49,677 nucleotides of DNA from a virus: the IMG/VR virus record IMGVR_UViG_3300021963_004266, positions 1 to 49,677 of that record. One strand, written 5' to 3'. The notes beneath the pieces were generated by a model. The model ran no database searches. It saw only the letters and a list, made by a program, of their open reading frames with translations, and was not told the DNA's origin. Position 1 is the first letter of the stretch, and every line of letters starts with the position of its first letter. Shown piece by piece: positions 12,101 to 19,944 of the stretch. A program made the translations under genes and the position numbers.

Positions 12101-15100
12101 GGGTTTGTACACTTGGATGATGTTGAGTCCACATTGTTTAATATTGCTAATGCAACACCGGCTGATGTACTTGAAGTGGGATCGGGTCACAAAATATGGG
12201 TAGCTAAAGACAGCCAAGAAAATTGGAACGTATTGCGTGTAACAGAAACTAAATTAATTGCAACAAAGATCAACTATATGTTAGATTCTTATGCACAGCT
12301 ATTCTTCAACGGCAATCACAGTTTTGAAGTTGGCGATTCAATGGTGTTAACTAACTTTAATACTATCTACGGAAACTATAATGGTGTGTACACAGTTGAG
12401 GCTGTTCCTAATAGTTCATCTATTACAATTACAGTATCCCCAACGGCAGGCAATAACTTATTGTACTTGGTACAAAATAGTCCTTTAACTGCCGCAGGCA
12501 CAGTATATGCCCTTGAATCAATGAAGATTGATTTAATCACTGATATAACAAATATAACTCCATTAAACGGATGGAGAGACTACGATCGTGTATGGGTTGA
12601 TTCGGCAACAGAAAACGGATGGGGGGTGTATACTTACAGTCGTCCGTGGGATGCTAATACAGTATCAGAAATTACTCCAGTATCATTATCATCTAATGAA
12701 AGATTTGGTAGTGCTATTCGTATAAGCTCTAACACAGAATATGTTTACACTGGTAGTCCCGGTGAAGGCAGGGTATACGCAAATATTATTAACAGTTCGT
12801 ATGCTAATATCATTGTATCAAATGCAAACTCTAGTTTTGGATCTGCAATTGAGTCTCAAGGTAACCTATTAGTGGTTGGCGCACCAACTGACGGAAATGT
12901 ACACGTTTACTTACATAGTACCTCTGCAAATACCATCACAAAATTACAAACAATACATTCAAGTAATGTTAGCGGGCGCTTTGGTACAAGCATTGCAATG
13001 AGCACAGATCAACGGTGGTTATATATTGGCGAGCCCGGCAGTGATGTGGTTCAGGCATATTGGACCGCTAACATTGGTGCCAATGCATACTACGACCGTG
13101 TTACAGCATTTGGCACAGGCACAGGTAATGTTGGCTACAGCGTTAAAACCAATGGGTCAACTATATTTGTGGGCGCACCAAATGCAACCAATGAAGAAGT
13201 GAATAACGGAAATGTGTATGTGTTTACACGCACATCCAATGCATTTGCGTTGAGCAATACATTGTCAAGTAACTGGAAAAACGAAAATGCTAATTTTGGT
13301 GCAAGTTTGGCAGTCGATGGCACAGGCGGAAACTTATTTGTGGGAATCCCAGGGTCTACACAATCAGGGATTTATAACGGTCGCGTAGAACGATATATTA
13401 AAGATGGTAGCAATTATGTATTTAATGAGTATATTGAACATCCCAATGAAGAAATTGGAAACTTTGGTTCTAGTATAAGTGTTAGCAGTGACGCAGTAGC
13501 ATTGGTAGTTTCAAGTCAAGGTTCGTCGGGCAGAGAAGAGACAACATTTGATGACAACGCAACAGTTATTGACGGACAATCGACTATATTCATTGATTTA
13601 ATCTTTAACAGTGGCGCGGTATATTTGTTTGAACCATTAATTGATCGCACAGACGCTGGTACGCTGGGTGAGTACATTTACGTACAAGAACTTGAAACAC
13701 AGATCAATACCGGAGATCAATATGGCACAGCCATTGATGTCACTAGAAGCAAAATTGCTATTGGTGCCCCAGGCACAAACAGCAATGCTGGTGCAGGATA
13801 TTTGTTAAACAATCCAAACGAAGATACTGTATGGATGTTAACACGTGAGCAACAGCCACAAGTTGATATTAACAGTATTAATCGCACGTTCTTGTATAAT
13901 AAAACAAATGACAATATTTTAACTTCAATTGATTACATCGATCCTAAGAAAGGAAAAGTATTAAATTCTGTTGGGAAAGACATCGACTATTACAGAATTG
14001 GCGACCCCGCAGTTTACAATGCAGGCACTGGTGTGCTGAACCCGGGCTTCCATTGGGGTCCTAATCAAGTTGGGAAAATTTGGTGGGATTTAGATTCTGT
14101 TAGATTCATTGAATACGAACAGGATATATTGTCATACCGGTTAAACAACTGGGGCAAGATGTTTGATGGTAGTACAGTAAATGTATACCAGTGGGTGGAA
14201 AGCTCTGTGCTACCGAGTCAATATAGAATATATGGAGGACGTGGTACCCCGGTATTTGATAATGACTCGGCATATTGTACTTACGGATGGGTCGATCAGC
14301 GCGGCACAGTACATTTAAAATATTATTTCTGGGTAGCCGGATTAGATGAAATCGCTAAAAATAAAAGCAATAGCGTTATTAGTATTACAGCAGGAATTGA
14401 AAATCCGCAAAGTCAAGGTGTTACTTACGCAACGGTATTAAGAAATGATACGTTGGCATTGTATAACATCAATAGTTTATTAACAGGTACAAATAGCGTA
14501 CTACACGTTGAAAAACGTACAATTGACGCCGGATTGATTCACAGCGAATATGCATTAATTCAAGAGGGTAACCCAACAAGCAAGATTCCTGGTATATTAC
14601 TGAATAAATTTGTAGACAGCATTGCAGGACAAGACGCCGCAGGCAATGTAGTTCCTGATCCTACACTAACTCCAGCACAAGCATATGGTATTAGTGTACG
14701 CCCACGCCAGGGAATGTTTATTGATAAATCTCTTGCATTGTTGAATTATGTTGGTGTAGTCAATGAAAAGTTAATTAGCTACCCTGTAGTCGAACGTAAA
14801 GTTTTAACTACACTAAACAGTAGTGAAACAATACCTCCGGTAAACTCCGGAGCATATGATCTTATTGTTGCAGACTCTGACGAATTAACTTATGTTGATA
14901 CTAACATGATTTCAGATGGGTATCGAGTATTAGTGTCATCTGTTAGAACACAATCTGGTAAATGGGTAATATATGAATGGGACGGCAACGTATGGAATGT
15001 TGCTATCCGCGAAGACGAGTCTGATTGGATACAAAATTACAAAACTAATCTATATTGGGACTTTGTAGATTATTATGATCCGTTATTTGATTCAACGACC

Positions 15101-17317
15101 ACAGTGGATTATACTGTAGATACTATTCTTGATTTTGGAAAATTGACATTGGTACCCAATACCTATGTTAAAATTTTAGACGCAGGATCGGGAAATTTTG
15201 CAATTTATTATATTGATTCTAGTTTGAATAAAACTTTGGTTGGTATTGAAAACGGAACAATTCAGATTAGCACAGGCGTTATTCCTCCTAAAGAATTGCG
15301 ACAAATTCTAATAGCAATTCAAACAGAAGTATTAATTGATGACCTAGCAGCTGAGTTTAACCAAGTATTTTTCTTATTGGTCAAATATGCATTAACTGAA
15401 CAAAAGAATTTAGATTGGGTATTTAAAACTAGTTTCTTAAGTGCTACACAGTACATTCGTAAGCTACAACAATTCCCATCTTACATTCCTGACAACCAAA
15501 ACTATTATTTGGATTATATCAACGAAGTTAAACCATATAGAACTATATTGCGTGAATTTGTCGTAGATTATCAGGGCGATGATAAATTTGATGGTGACGT
15601 TACAGATTTTGATTTGCAACCATATTGGGATGCTAACTTAAAAGTATATCGTAGTCCCAGCGGCGAACAACGATATGATAGTAGTTTAGTTACATCTGGA
15701 GTGTATTCCCAGTGGAACAACAAACATACATATAGTGTGGTTGACGTTGTAGTTGACGTACCAGGAACTGGATTTAATTCTCCTCCCCAGATTATCATTA
15801 CTGGTGGCGGTGGCACAGGTGCTACAGCAGTTTCTGCCATTGATGGTAACAGTGGAGTTCTGAGTATTACTATAACAAATGCTGGAAGTGGATATACCTC
15901 AACCCCACTTGTAACTATTAACGGTACAGGTTCGGGTACAGTAGCATATCCAATTCTTCGCAATGTTTGGACTCCCAATTTTGTTAACTCCGGCGACGGT
16001 TATACTGGGCATAACATTGTCAGAAGTATTAAAACTACAATAAAGTTTGATCGTATTAACCATGCGCCAGCAAATACATTTGTGATGTGGGATGAAGTAA
16101 GCAGCGGAGATGTAATACCTGTTGATACTATACTAGTATTAGGAACGTCATTGTATAAGTTAACTGATGAATATACTGTTGATCCTACATTAGAATTCCC
16201 GTTGGCAAACGTAATAGTGATTGCTACAAGTTCGTTTGATAATGCCAATGATCGTATTGTTTCATCCAAGGGAAACATTAACCTGTCAAAGACGCAATAT
16301 GGACTAGAGTATCCTGGTGTAAAAGTTGATGGAAATACCTATGTTGGTGAATACATTGATTCTACTATTTCAAGTCGGTACACAGATTCAATTGGTGTAG
16401 CACCCAGTGACATTATTGTCGACGGCGGTAGATATTATGACACTTACAATAGTCATGCGCCTGAAGAAATGGTACCGGGTATTATATTTGATAGTTTAAA
16501 CTTACAAGTATTTGAAGCAAATTTAGCATATCGAGTATTTAAAAATATGCAAGATGTTGAAAACTATACACGGGTATCATCTGCAGGGTCAACAGATCTA
16601 GCTGCCAATCTGTCAATCACTGATACATTAATATATGTCACGGATGTGTCTACATTGCCGCCTCCTAATCCCGAAGGCGGTATCCCTGGTATTGTATTCA
16701 TTAATGGTGAAAAAATTACATACTATGAATATGATTTAGACAATAATACTCTTGGTCGTATCCGACGTGCTGTAGACGGTACCGGAGGCGCCGCATTACA
16801 TACTGTAGGTAGCCGTGTAGTCGATGCAAGTTTGCAACAGAAGATTCCGTTGACAACCTTCACTGAAGCAAACATTGGATTGGCTCCTGTTACCTATCCC
16901 GCAGTAGATTCAGCAACATTAAAACTAGTGCTGAATACAAACATTACAGCAAATGTTGGAGATTATATCACTGAGTATTTTGTAGGCGGAACAGTTGCTG
17001 CTAACTTGTTAGTAATTGAGAGGACCGTTAATTCCAATACTGTTCCTGTAGTAACATTAACAGGCACAATAAGTTTACTTACAGGTAATACAGTACAATT
17101 AAATGGTACACACGTTGCTGGTAATGTAGTAAGTGGAAATCCATTGGGAATGGTATCTTCGGGAGGTGAAGTGACCCTGGCGGCAAATACAGTAGTAACA
17201 ACCGGCACAATTTGGTATGCACTAGGGTCAGGTACTCCAACAAATGGGCTAGGACTAGAGAACAGCAATACAATACAGAGTAATTTCTTATTGGATCAAC
17301 CAGGGTATACGCCATGA
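6134..17317 (+). CDS. Giant baseplate/tail structural protein with seven FG-GAP-like units
   Basis: This 3,727-residue protein directly follows gp6, the place held by wedge genes such as gp7 and gp8 in T4-like phages, but I see no clear sequence match to them. The N-terminus (INFLPEVFRTSPNQAFL) starts without a signal peptide. Residues about 2185-2560 contain seven F/Y-G-[ST]-[SA]-[IVL] units, each followed by a hydrophobic strand and G-x-P: starts near 2190, 2233, 2281, 2331, 2386, 2441 and 2529. This is the FG-GAP/integrin-type beta-propeller pattern. Residues about 3200-3270 hold glycine-rich GSGYTSTP-type repeats, and about 3520-3570 an INGEKITYYEYD...GRIRRAVDGT module common in marine phage tail proteins. 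A baseplate periphery or fibre-network role is inferred. The frame is unbroken over 11.2 kb. Confidence 0.75.
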   Translation: MSLFNTINFLPEVFRTSPNQAFLSATMDQLATDSYNVPLDGYIGRTFSPTYKSTDNYVPEVNNERSRYQLEPTVVVQDANKKVKFKSDYTDLLHHIKSSGGISTNHQRLFSAECYNYDGKFDYDKFVNYYKYYWMPDGPDAVDIYSNEVPYQNDYVVTRSTGTGGYLFTGTGTQPNTQLTLARGGTYTFTVNQPGFRFWIQTNPGISGTVPGLPTVTTRDIFGVTNNGIETGVIRFNVPLSTAQDFYINMPIAATVDALVTNISYTKIQNRLLSEFLAEFPTGFDGINNQLSGKSFVLINGEYDDLQWTTPAMPTEFTGTDTSDIVPGYIVPEERRVYGWRVELVATDLTNTDYVIQIHPQYTIEIREKVFVRAGLTYASSEYWVDPNYRYKDVPINTSAAEYLYFQDGTNPAYVGQIKLVNNINSTIDVDNEILGKSSWCSPNGVNLTNGLKLSFDSNVIPAAYANKEFYVEGVGTSINLVPVDQLAVPESYGENIDVSPDYITINRGSQDRNGWSRYNRWFHVDVLTATAGYNRADINYGPNIPARRPIIEFNPGLQLFNYGSRSIDNVDIVIFEPTDAFNEVEGQATASVDGVAVQQNDYIVFADDYDTNVKNKIWEVIIEIINGSNYITLIDTGLTVTNGSNVLALRGGNQGKSFYYDGTNWHEAQAKAQINQQPNFDLVDANGYSFADNTVYPGSTFVGTCAFRYKEGTGTNDSILGFPLSYQTFNNIGDIVFENCYDKDTFTYVDDLTTVTKKHSQGYFAVNNGTTVTKETNWVTSVEDTKQYQLFTKFYDGRTVAINGVDRAFVQVDVLPNTEEGLIPYTKVFLNNRLLTAGVDYNIVAYGVYHLVEMTSLPSVGDKIDVQIFSDTISKIGYYEIPKNLDSNPLNENFPTITLGQLRTHYNKLIENYAGVGKTQDTYLKAQIGTITHHSSPLVYAATFLNDPVVNFTTGINLARKEYTRFKNKFLSLCASLTTLNYNNPASGVDTILQSINSVKNNSFPWFYSDMVPQGGNYTTLTYTVLNARQANYELNSIFDVTQLSNRAVLIYVNGTQLTLDADYTFSTIVPAVTITKTLVVGDIITIRDYFNTDGNYIPETPSKLGLYPKFEPEIYLDDTYQTPVSMIRGHDGSITPAFGDFRDQYLLELEKRIYNNIKANYLTNELNRFDIIPGRFRQSDYSLEEFNQLLTQNFLQWVGSNGVDYTTNSWYNASNPWTWNYYGLPDTVNRSSLQGSWRAVFKYWYDTDRPNLAPWEMLGFSSIPSWWLDRYGEAPYTKGNLTLWDDLEAGYIWNNGDPYTDLRFARPGLSTFIPVDFSGNLLSPNLIPLSTLSTSKYVNGSFAVGQQGPVETAWRNSSDYTFAVQVAFALAKPAEYFATQIDTSLVYRNPITNQFSTAENIKITPSILKVNGDTTLGTIKRTSGYINWIGDGIKNLGINPAITLQDYFNNMTVQLSYKVAGFTDKNLLTVSAEQTTPSSTNASVIIPDENYRIYLSKSVPVSTATYSAVIVEKVTGGYSVTGYDLSNPFFTIIPSIASSNSTVISASGVGAKVYNDSTGTSTKIPYGTEFTTLQQVVDFLVSYQRYLTARGFIFTEFSRDLQKQKDFILSAEEFLYWSQQGWANGTILVLNPITNKLIFSSYFTVVDEITNAPTSSRVLDQNFVPIKSTSLTLLRDSVFTKEQAEPVNVMTMEVINGSYVSLAKLNLVQYEHTLIFDNVDDFGDIIYVPSQGTRQYRLKLSGEKTGGWNGMLFAPGYVYSDPKILTWETNYDYKTGDIITFSSNYYTATKNIPASSKFDATQWKQISSDDIRTGLLPSFGHNAQKFANYYDVDNPPPEEDLQLFSAGLIGFRQKPYLTDLGISIPNQTKFYQGYIKQKGSRNSINALTKANFENVQGTVTTYEEWAFLIGKYGDFSRNQYNEFILDQSIFNTNPVAFTYASEYSTTHSDIIDLSSANIYNSSNLSSTTTSIYNNRVDSTYITDLPTAGFVHLDDVESTLFNIANATPADVLEVGSGHKIWVAKDSQENWNVLRVTETKLIATKINYMLDSYAQLFFNGNHSFEVGDSMVLTNFNTIYGNYNGVYTVEAVPNSSSITITVSPTAGNNLLYLVQNSPLTAAGTVYALESMKIDLITDITNITPLNGWRDYDRVWVDSATENGWGVYTYSRPWDANTVSEITPVSLSSNERFGSAIRISSNTEYVYTGSPGEGRVYANIINSSYANIIVSNANSSFGSAIESQGNLLVVGAPTDGNVHVYLHSTSANTITKLQTIHSSNVSGRFGTSIAMSTDQRWLYIGEPGSDVVQAYWTANIGANAYYDRVTAFGTGTGNVGYSVKTNGSTIFVGAPNATNEEVNNGNVYVFTRTSNAFALSNTLSSNWKNENANFGASLAVDGTGGNLFVGIPGSTQSGIYNGRVERYIKDGSNYVFNEYIEHPNEEIGNFGSSISVSSDAVALVVSSQGSSGREETTFDDNATVIDGQSTIFIDLIFNSGAVYLFEPLIDRTDAGTLGEYIYVQELETQINTGDQYGTAIDVTRSKIAIGAPGTNSNAGAGYLLNNPNEDTVWMLTREQQPQVDINSINRTFLYNKTNDNILTSIDYIDPKKGKVLNSVGKDIDYYRIGDPAVYNAGTGVLNPGFHWGPNQVGKIWWDLDSVRFIEYEQDILSYRLNNWGKMFDGSTVNVYQWVESSVLPSQYRIYGGRGTPVFDNDSAYCTYGWVDQRGTVHLKYYFWVAGLDEIAKNKSNSVISITAGIENPQSQGVTYATVLRNDTLALYNINSLLTGTNSVLHVEKRTIDAGLIHSEYALIQEGNPTSKIPGILLNKFVDSIAGQDAAGNVVPDPTLTPAQAYGISVRPRQGMFIDKSLALLNYVGVVNEKLISYPVVERKVLTTLNSSETIPPVNSGAYDLIVADSDELTYVDTNMISDGYRVLVSSVRTQSGKWVIYEWDGNVWNVAIREDESDWIQNYKTNLYWDFVDYYDPLFDSTTTVDYTVDTILDFGKLTLVPNTYVKILDAGSGNFAIYYIDSSLNKTLVGIENGTIQISTGVIPPKELRQILIAIQTEVLIDDLAAEFNQVFFLLVKYALTEQKNLDWVFKTSFLSATQYIRKLQQFPSYIPDNQNYYLDYINEVKPYRTILREFVVDYQGDDKFDGDVTDFDLQPYWDANLKVYRSPSGEQRYDSSLVTSGVYSQWNNKHTYSVVDVVVDVPGTGFNSPPQIIITGGGGTGATAVSAIDGNSGVLSITITNAGSGYTSTPLVTINGTGSGTVAYPILRNVWTPNFVNSGDGYTGHNIVRSIKTTIKFDRINHAPANTFVMWDEVSSGDVIPVDTILVLGTSLYKLTDEYTVDPTLEFPLANVIVIATSSFDNANDRIVSSKGNINLSKTQYGLEYPGVKVDGNTYVGEYIDSTISSRYTDSIGVAPSDIIVDGGRYYDTYNSHAPEEMVPGIIFDSLNLQVFEANLAYRVFKNMQDVENYTRVSSAGSTDLAANLSITDTLIYVTDVSTLPPPNPEGGIPGIVFINGEKITYYEYDLDNNTLGRIRRAVDGTGGAALHTVGSRVVDASLQQKIPLTTFTEANIGLAPVTYPAVDSATLKLVLNTNITANVGDYITEYFVGGTVAANLLVIERTVNSNTVPVVTLTGTISLLTGNTVQLNGTHVAGNVVSGNPLGMVSSGGEVTLAANTVVTTGTIWYALGSGTPTNGLGLENSNTIQSNFLLDQPGYTP

Positions 17318-18021
17318 TAAATACTGAAACGCCGAGTTCTAAGAACCAAAATATAGATAAAATAGAGGAAAAAGCAGTGGAAAACAAACAACAACGCCCA
17401 AACGAATCTTCGGGGATTTACGTTAGAGGGCACATTAAGATTTTTGACCCATCATCGGGGGAAGTTTTTATCGACAAGGCTAACGCTATTCACTATGAAA
17501 ACTTTTCTGTTGCTTTGGCTAACTCTATTGCTGACAAATCGCAGAACTTTATCTATGAAATGAACTTTGGTAATGGTGGCACATCAGTTGATCCCACAGG
17601 TATTATTACATATTTGCCAACTAATACCACAGGGCAAAACAGTAATTTATATAATCCAACATACGCTAAGATTGTTGATGATACTAGTGCTGCAAACCTG
17701 GACCCAACAAATAACAAAATGCGTGTAACACACATTCCCGGTACTGTTTACGCAGATATTTTAGTTAGTTGCCTACTTGACTACGGCGAGCCTAGCGGAC
17801 AATCTGCATTTGACAATAGCCAAGACCTAAACAGTGAGTATGTTTTTGACGAACTGGGGTTACGTGGTCGCAGCACTGACGGAACATCGGGACTAACCAG
17901 CACAGGCTTATTGCTGACACACGTGGTTTTTCACCCTGTACAAAAAGCTCTTAACCGCTTGATTCAAATTGACTATACTGTGCGTATTCAAACACTAACA
18001 AACCTAAGCTCGATTGGATAA
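17314..18021 (+). CDS. Small phage structural protein of unknown function; start uncertain
   Basis: The frame opens at ATG 17314, overlapping the end of the giant gene by four bases (ATGA), and encodes 235 residues. A second start is better supported locally: GTG at 17377 follows AGAGGA at 17364-17369 with a seven-base spacer and would give 214 residues. The first 21 residues are polar and low-complexity (SSKNQNIDKIEEK), which also favours the later start. The rest is beta-rich with SGIYVRGHIKIFDPSSGE and a C-terminal LIQIDYTVRIQ. I do not recognise the family. Its position between the giant tail protein and fibre genes suggests a baseplate or fibre-attachment component. Confidence 0.65.
   Translation: MINTETPSSKNQNIDKIEEKAVENKQQRPNESSGIYVRGHIKIFDPSSGEVFIDKANAIHYENFSVALANSIADKSQNFIYEMNFGNGGTSVDPTGIITYLPTNTTGQNSNLYNPTYAKIVDDTSAANLDPTNNKMRVTHIPGTVYADILVSCLLDYGEPSGQSAFDNSQDLNSEYVFDELGLRGRSTDGTSGLTSTGLLLTHVVFHPVQKALNRLIQIDYTVRIQTLTNLSSIG
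17316..17323 (+). promoter_or_regulatory. Candidate late promoter inside the start of the 17314 frame
   Basis: GATAAATA matches NATAAATA. Transcripts beginning about six bases downstream would lack the ATG at 17314 but would carry AGAGGA and the GTG at 17377, giving a leader of about 48 bases. Confidence 0.4.
17364..17369 (+). promoter_or_regulatory. Ribosome binding site favouring an internal GTG start
   Basis: AGAGGA, seven bases before GTG 17377, is a stronger site than anything I see before ATG 17314. It may decide the true start of this gene. Confidence 0.5.
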
Positions 18022-18027
18022 TAAATT

Positions 18028-19941
18028 ATGAGCTATATTATTAACAAAACAGATGGATCAGTATTAACTAACATACTTGATGGAACAACAAACACAGATA
18101 CTGGGCTAACACTAATTGGTCGTAACTTTCCAACTTATGGTGAGATACAAAATGAAAACTTTGTTCGCCTATTAGAAAATTTTGCAGATCCTACCCCACC
18201 GGGTGTGAGCGTAGGTTTTACTCCATTGCCGGGCACACTATGGTATAATACAAATACGATTTCCTCTGCGGGATTGCTTGGTCCTCGTTTGTACGTATAC
18301 AATGGAGCAAATTGGATTCCTGTTAGTGAAAGCACAGTTTCTGCAACAGCACCGACAATTTATAAAACTGGCGACCAGTGGTGGGATACAACTAATCAAC
18401 AGTTAAAAGTTTATACTGGAAGTGGGTGGTCAGTAATTGGCCCCGGCAATTCTTCTTCACAGGGTAAGAGTGGTGCGTTTGTTGAAACAGTAACAGATTC
18501 GTCTAGTGTTAATCATCAGGTTGTTGCTATATATTCAAGTAACAATCTAGCTAGTATTTTTAGTTTAGATGCTGACTTTGATCTGGCACCATCTAATACA
18601 TTGTATGCACAAGGATTCCAAAGTGTTAAGCGTGGAATCACTGTGGCAAACACTAGTATCTTCAATGGCACAGCATCTAATGCATTGACTGTTGGGAATA
18701 TTAGCCCAACAGTACTAGCACGTATTGATAGACCTAATACCTTTGCCAACAACATCACTGCTAACGGAAACATATCTTTTGGCAGTAATGCAAACGTAGC
18801 TGTGGTTGGCAATGATTTAGTAATTCAAAATAAAGTCTATAACGGAAACATAGTTGTTTCTGTAAATGGTTCCGGCGTCACAAATAATGCATTGTTGATT
18901 AATGGAGCAACTGGTACGGTCACAGCATCTGCTACGCCAACTAGCGGTAGTCATTTAACAAATAAAACTTATGTAGATTTTAAAGTTGGTGAAGTTCAAA
19001 CTCAAATTGATAATGTCAATGATCAACTATTAGTTGACATTCAGCAAGTTTTTAATGATTACATTTCAAACATTAATAATGTTGTTGACTCAACTAATTC
19101 TAATTTAAATTTAGCAACGGGTAACATTACTAGTAATGTTGCAGATCTTGCACAATATACAACAAGTAATATTGGACGATTAGATGGCCTGATTACCCAA
19201 TTGCGTGGTAACATTACTGCGGCAAATTCTCAAATTGCATTACGTGCTACATTAAACAGCCCTATTTTTACAGGCATATTAAATGTACCACCAACAACAA
19301 ACTATTTGTCTTATGCAGCCAGCCTGGGACAAAGTAACAACCCTTATCAGCTAACATTAACTGGTGGCATTACTGTTGCTACAGGTGATACAATCAGGCA
19401 GTTTAGGGAAAGTGATTCTGCACTAATTGCCACATTTACCGTACAACAATCTTATACTAATAGTGCTTATGTAACAGTGACATTACAATCCGGGGAGCCA
19501 ACCCAAGGTAGTGTAGCAAACCGTATTTCTGTGAACGGTGTATTAGTTAGCCCCACAACAGGTATCACTACAGCAGTTTATCTTGGTCCCAACTTAACCT
19601 ATCCTGGCATCGGCGATAATACAAGTAAGGCAGCTTCCACGGCCTATGTTGATGCAACTGCAAATAAGATCTACGGTGATTACACTACAAAGATTTCAAC
19701 AGCAAACACCGCAGTAGTATCGTATGTAACGGGATTATTAACACCCAAGGCTCCGTATGAGAGTCCGGCGTTTACTGGTGTGCCAACTGCACCTACAGCA
19801 TCTGCAGGAACACAAACAACTCAAATTGCAACAACGGCTTTTGTTAAAACAGCAGTAAATGCAGTTAGACTTAATTATACAATTAGTTCATCGCCGCCTA
19901 GTGGCGGGCAAGACGGTGATTTATGGTTCCAGATAGGATAA
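18028..19941 (+). CDS. Tail fibre-like protein, paralogue 1
   Basis: The 637-residue protein starts MSYIINKTDGSVLTNILDG. It shares its N-terminal 140 residues with the proteins at 21318 and 24899 (pattern I-N-[KR]-T-[ND/S]-G, YG..ENFV.LLENFA, G.LW(Y/F)(N/D)). This module is common in marine T4-like phage fibres and probably anchors them to the baseplate. The middle is repetitive, threonine/asparagine-rich beta sequence with a helical stretch around residues 320-410 (VQTQIDNVNDQLLVDIQQV), likely a trimeric coiled coil. The C-terminus (PPSGGQDGDLWFQIG) lacks the S74 chaperone found in its two paralogues. A role in host adsorption is inferred. Confidence 0.8.
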   Translation: MSYIINKTDGSVLTNILDGTTNTDTGLTLIGRNFPTYGEIQNENFVRLLENFADPTPPGVSVGFTPLPGTLWYNTNTISSAGLLGPRLYVYNGANWIPVSESTVSATAPTIYKTGDQWWDTTNQQLKVYTGSGWSVIGPGNSSSQGKSGAFVETVTDSSSVNHQVVAIYSSNNLASIFSLDADFDLAPSNTLYAQGFQSVKRGITVANTSIFNGTASNALTVGNISPTVLARIDRPNTFANNITANGNISFGSNANVAVVGNDLVIQNKVYNGNIVVSVNGSGVTNNALLINGATGTVTASATPTSGSHLTNKTYVDFKVGEVQTQIDNVNDQLLVDIQQVFNDYISNINNVVDSTNSNLNLATGNITSNVADLAQYTTSNIGRLDGLITQLRGNITAANSQIALRATLNSPIFTGILNVPPTTNYLSYAASLGQSNNPYQLTLTGGITVATGDTIRQFRESDSALIATFTVQQSYTNSAYVTVTLQSGEPTQGSVANRISVNGVLVSPTTGITTAVYLGPNLTYPGIGDNTSKAASTAYVDATANKIYGDYTTKISTANTAVVSYVTGLLTPKAPYESPAFTGVPTAPTASAGTQTTQIATTAFVKTAVNAVRLNYTISSSPPSGGQDGDLWFQIG

Positions 19942-19944
19942 CCA

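Noticed and set aside
17311-17320. Programmed frameshift joining the giant tail gene to the next gene
   Set aside because: The junction is a plain ATGA stop/start overlap; no slippery heptamer or following hairpin is visible.
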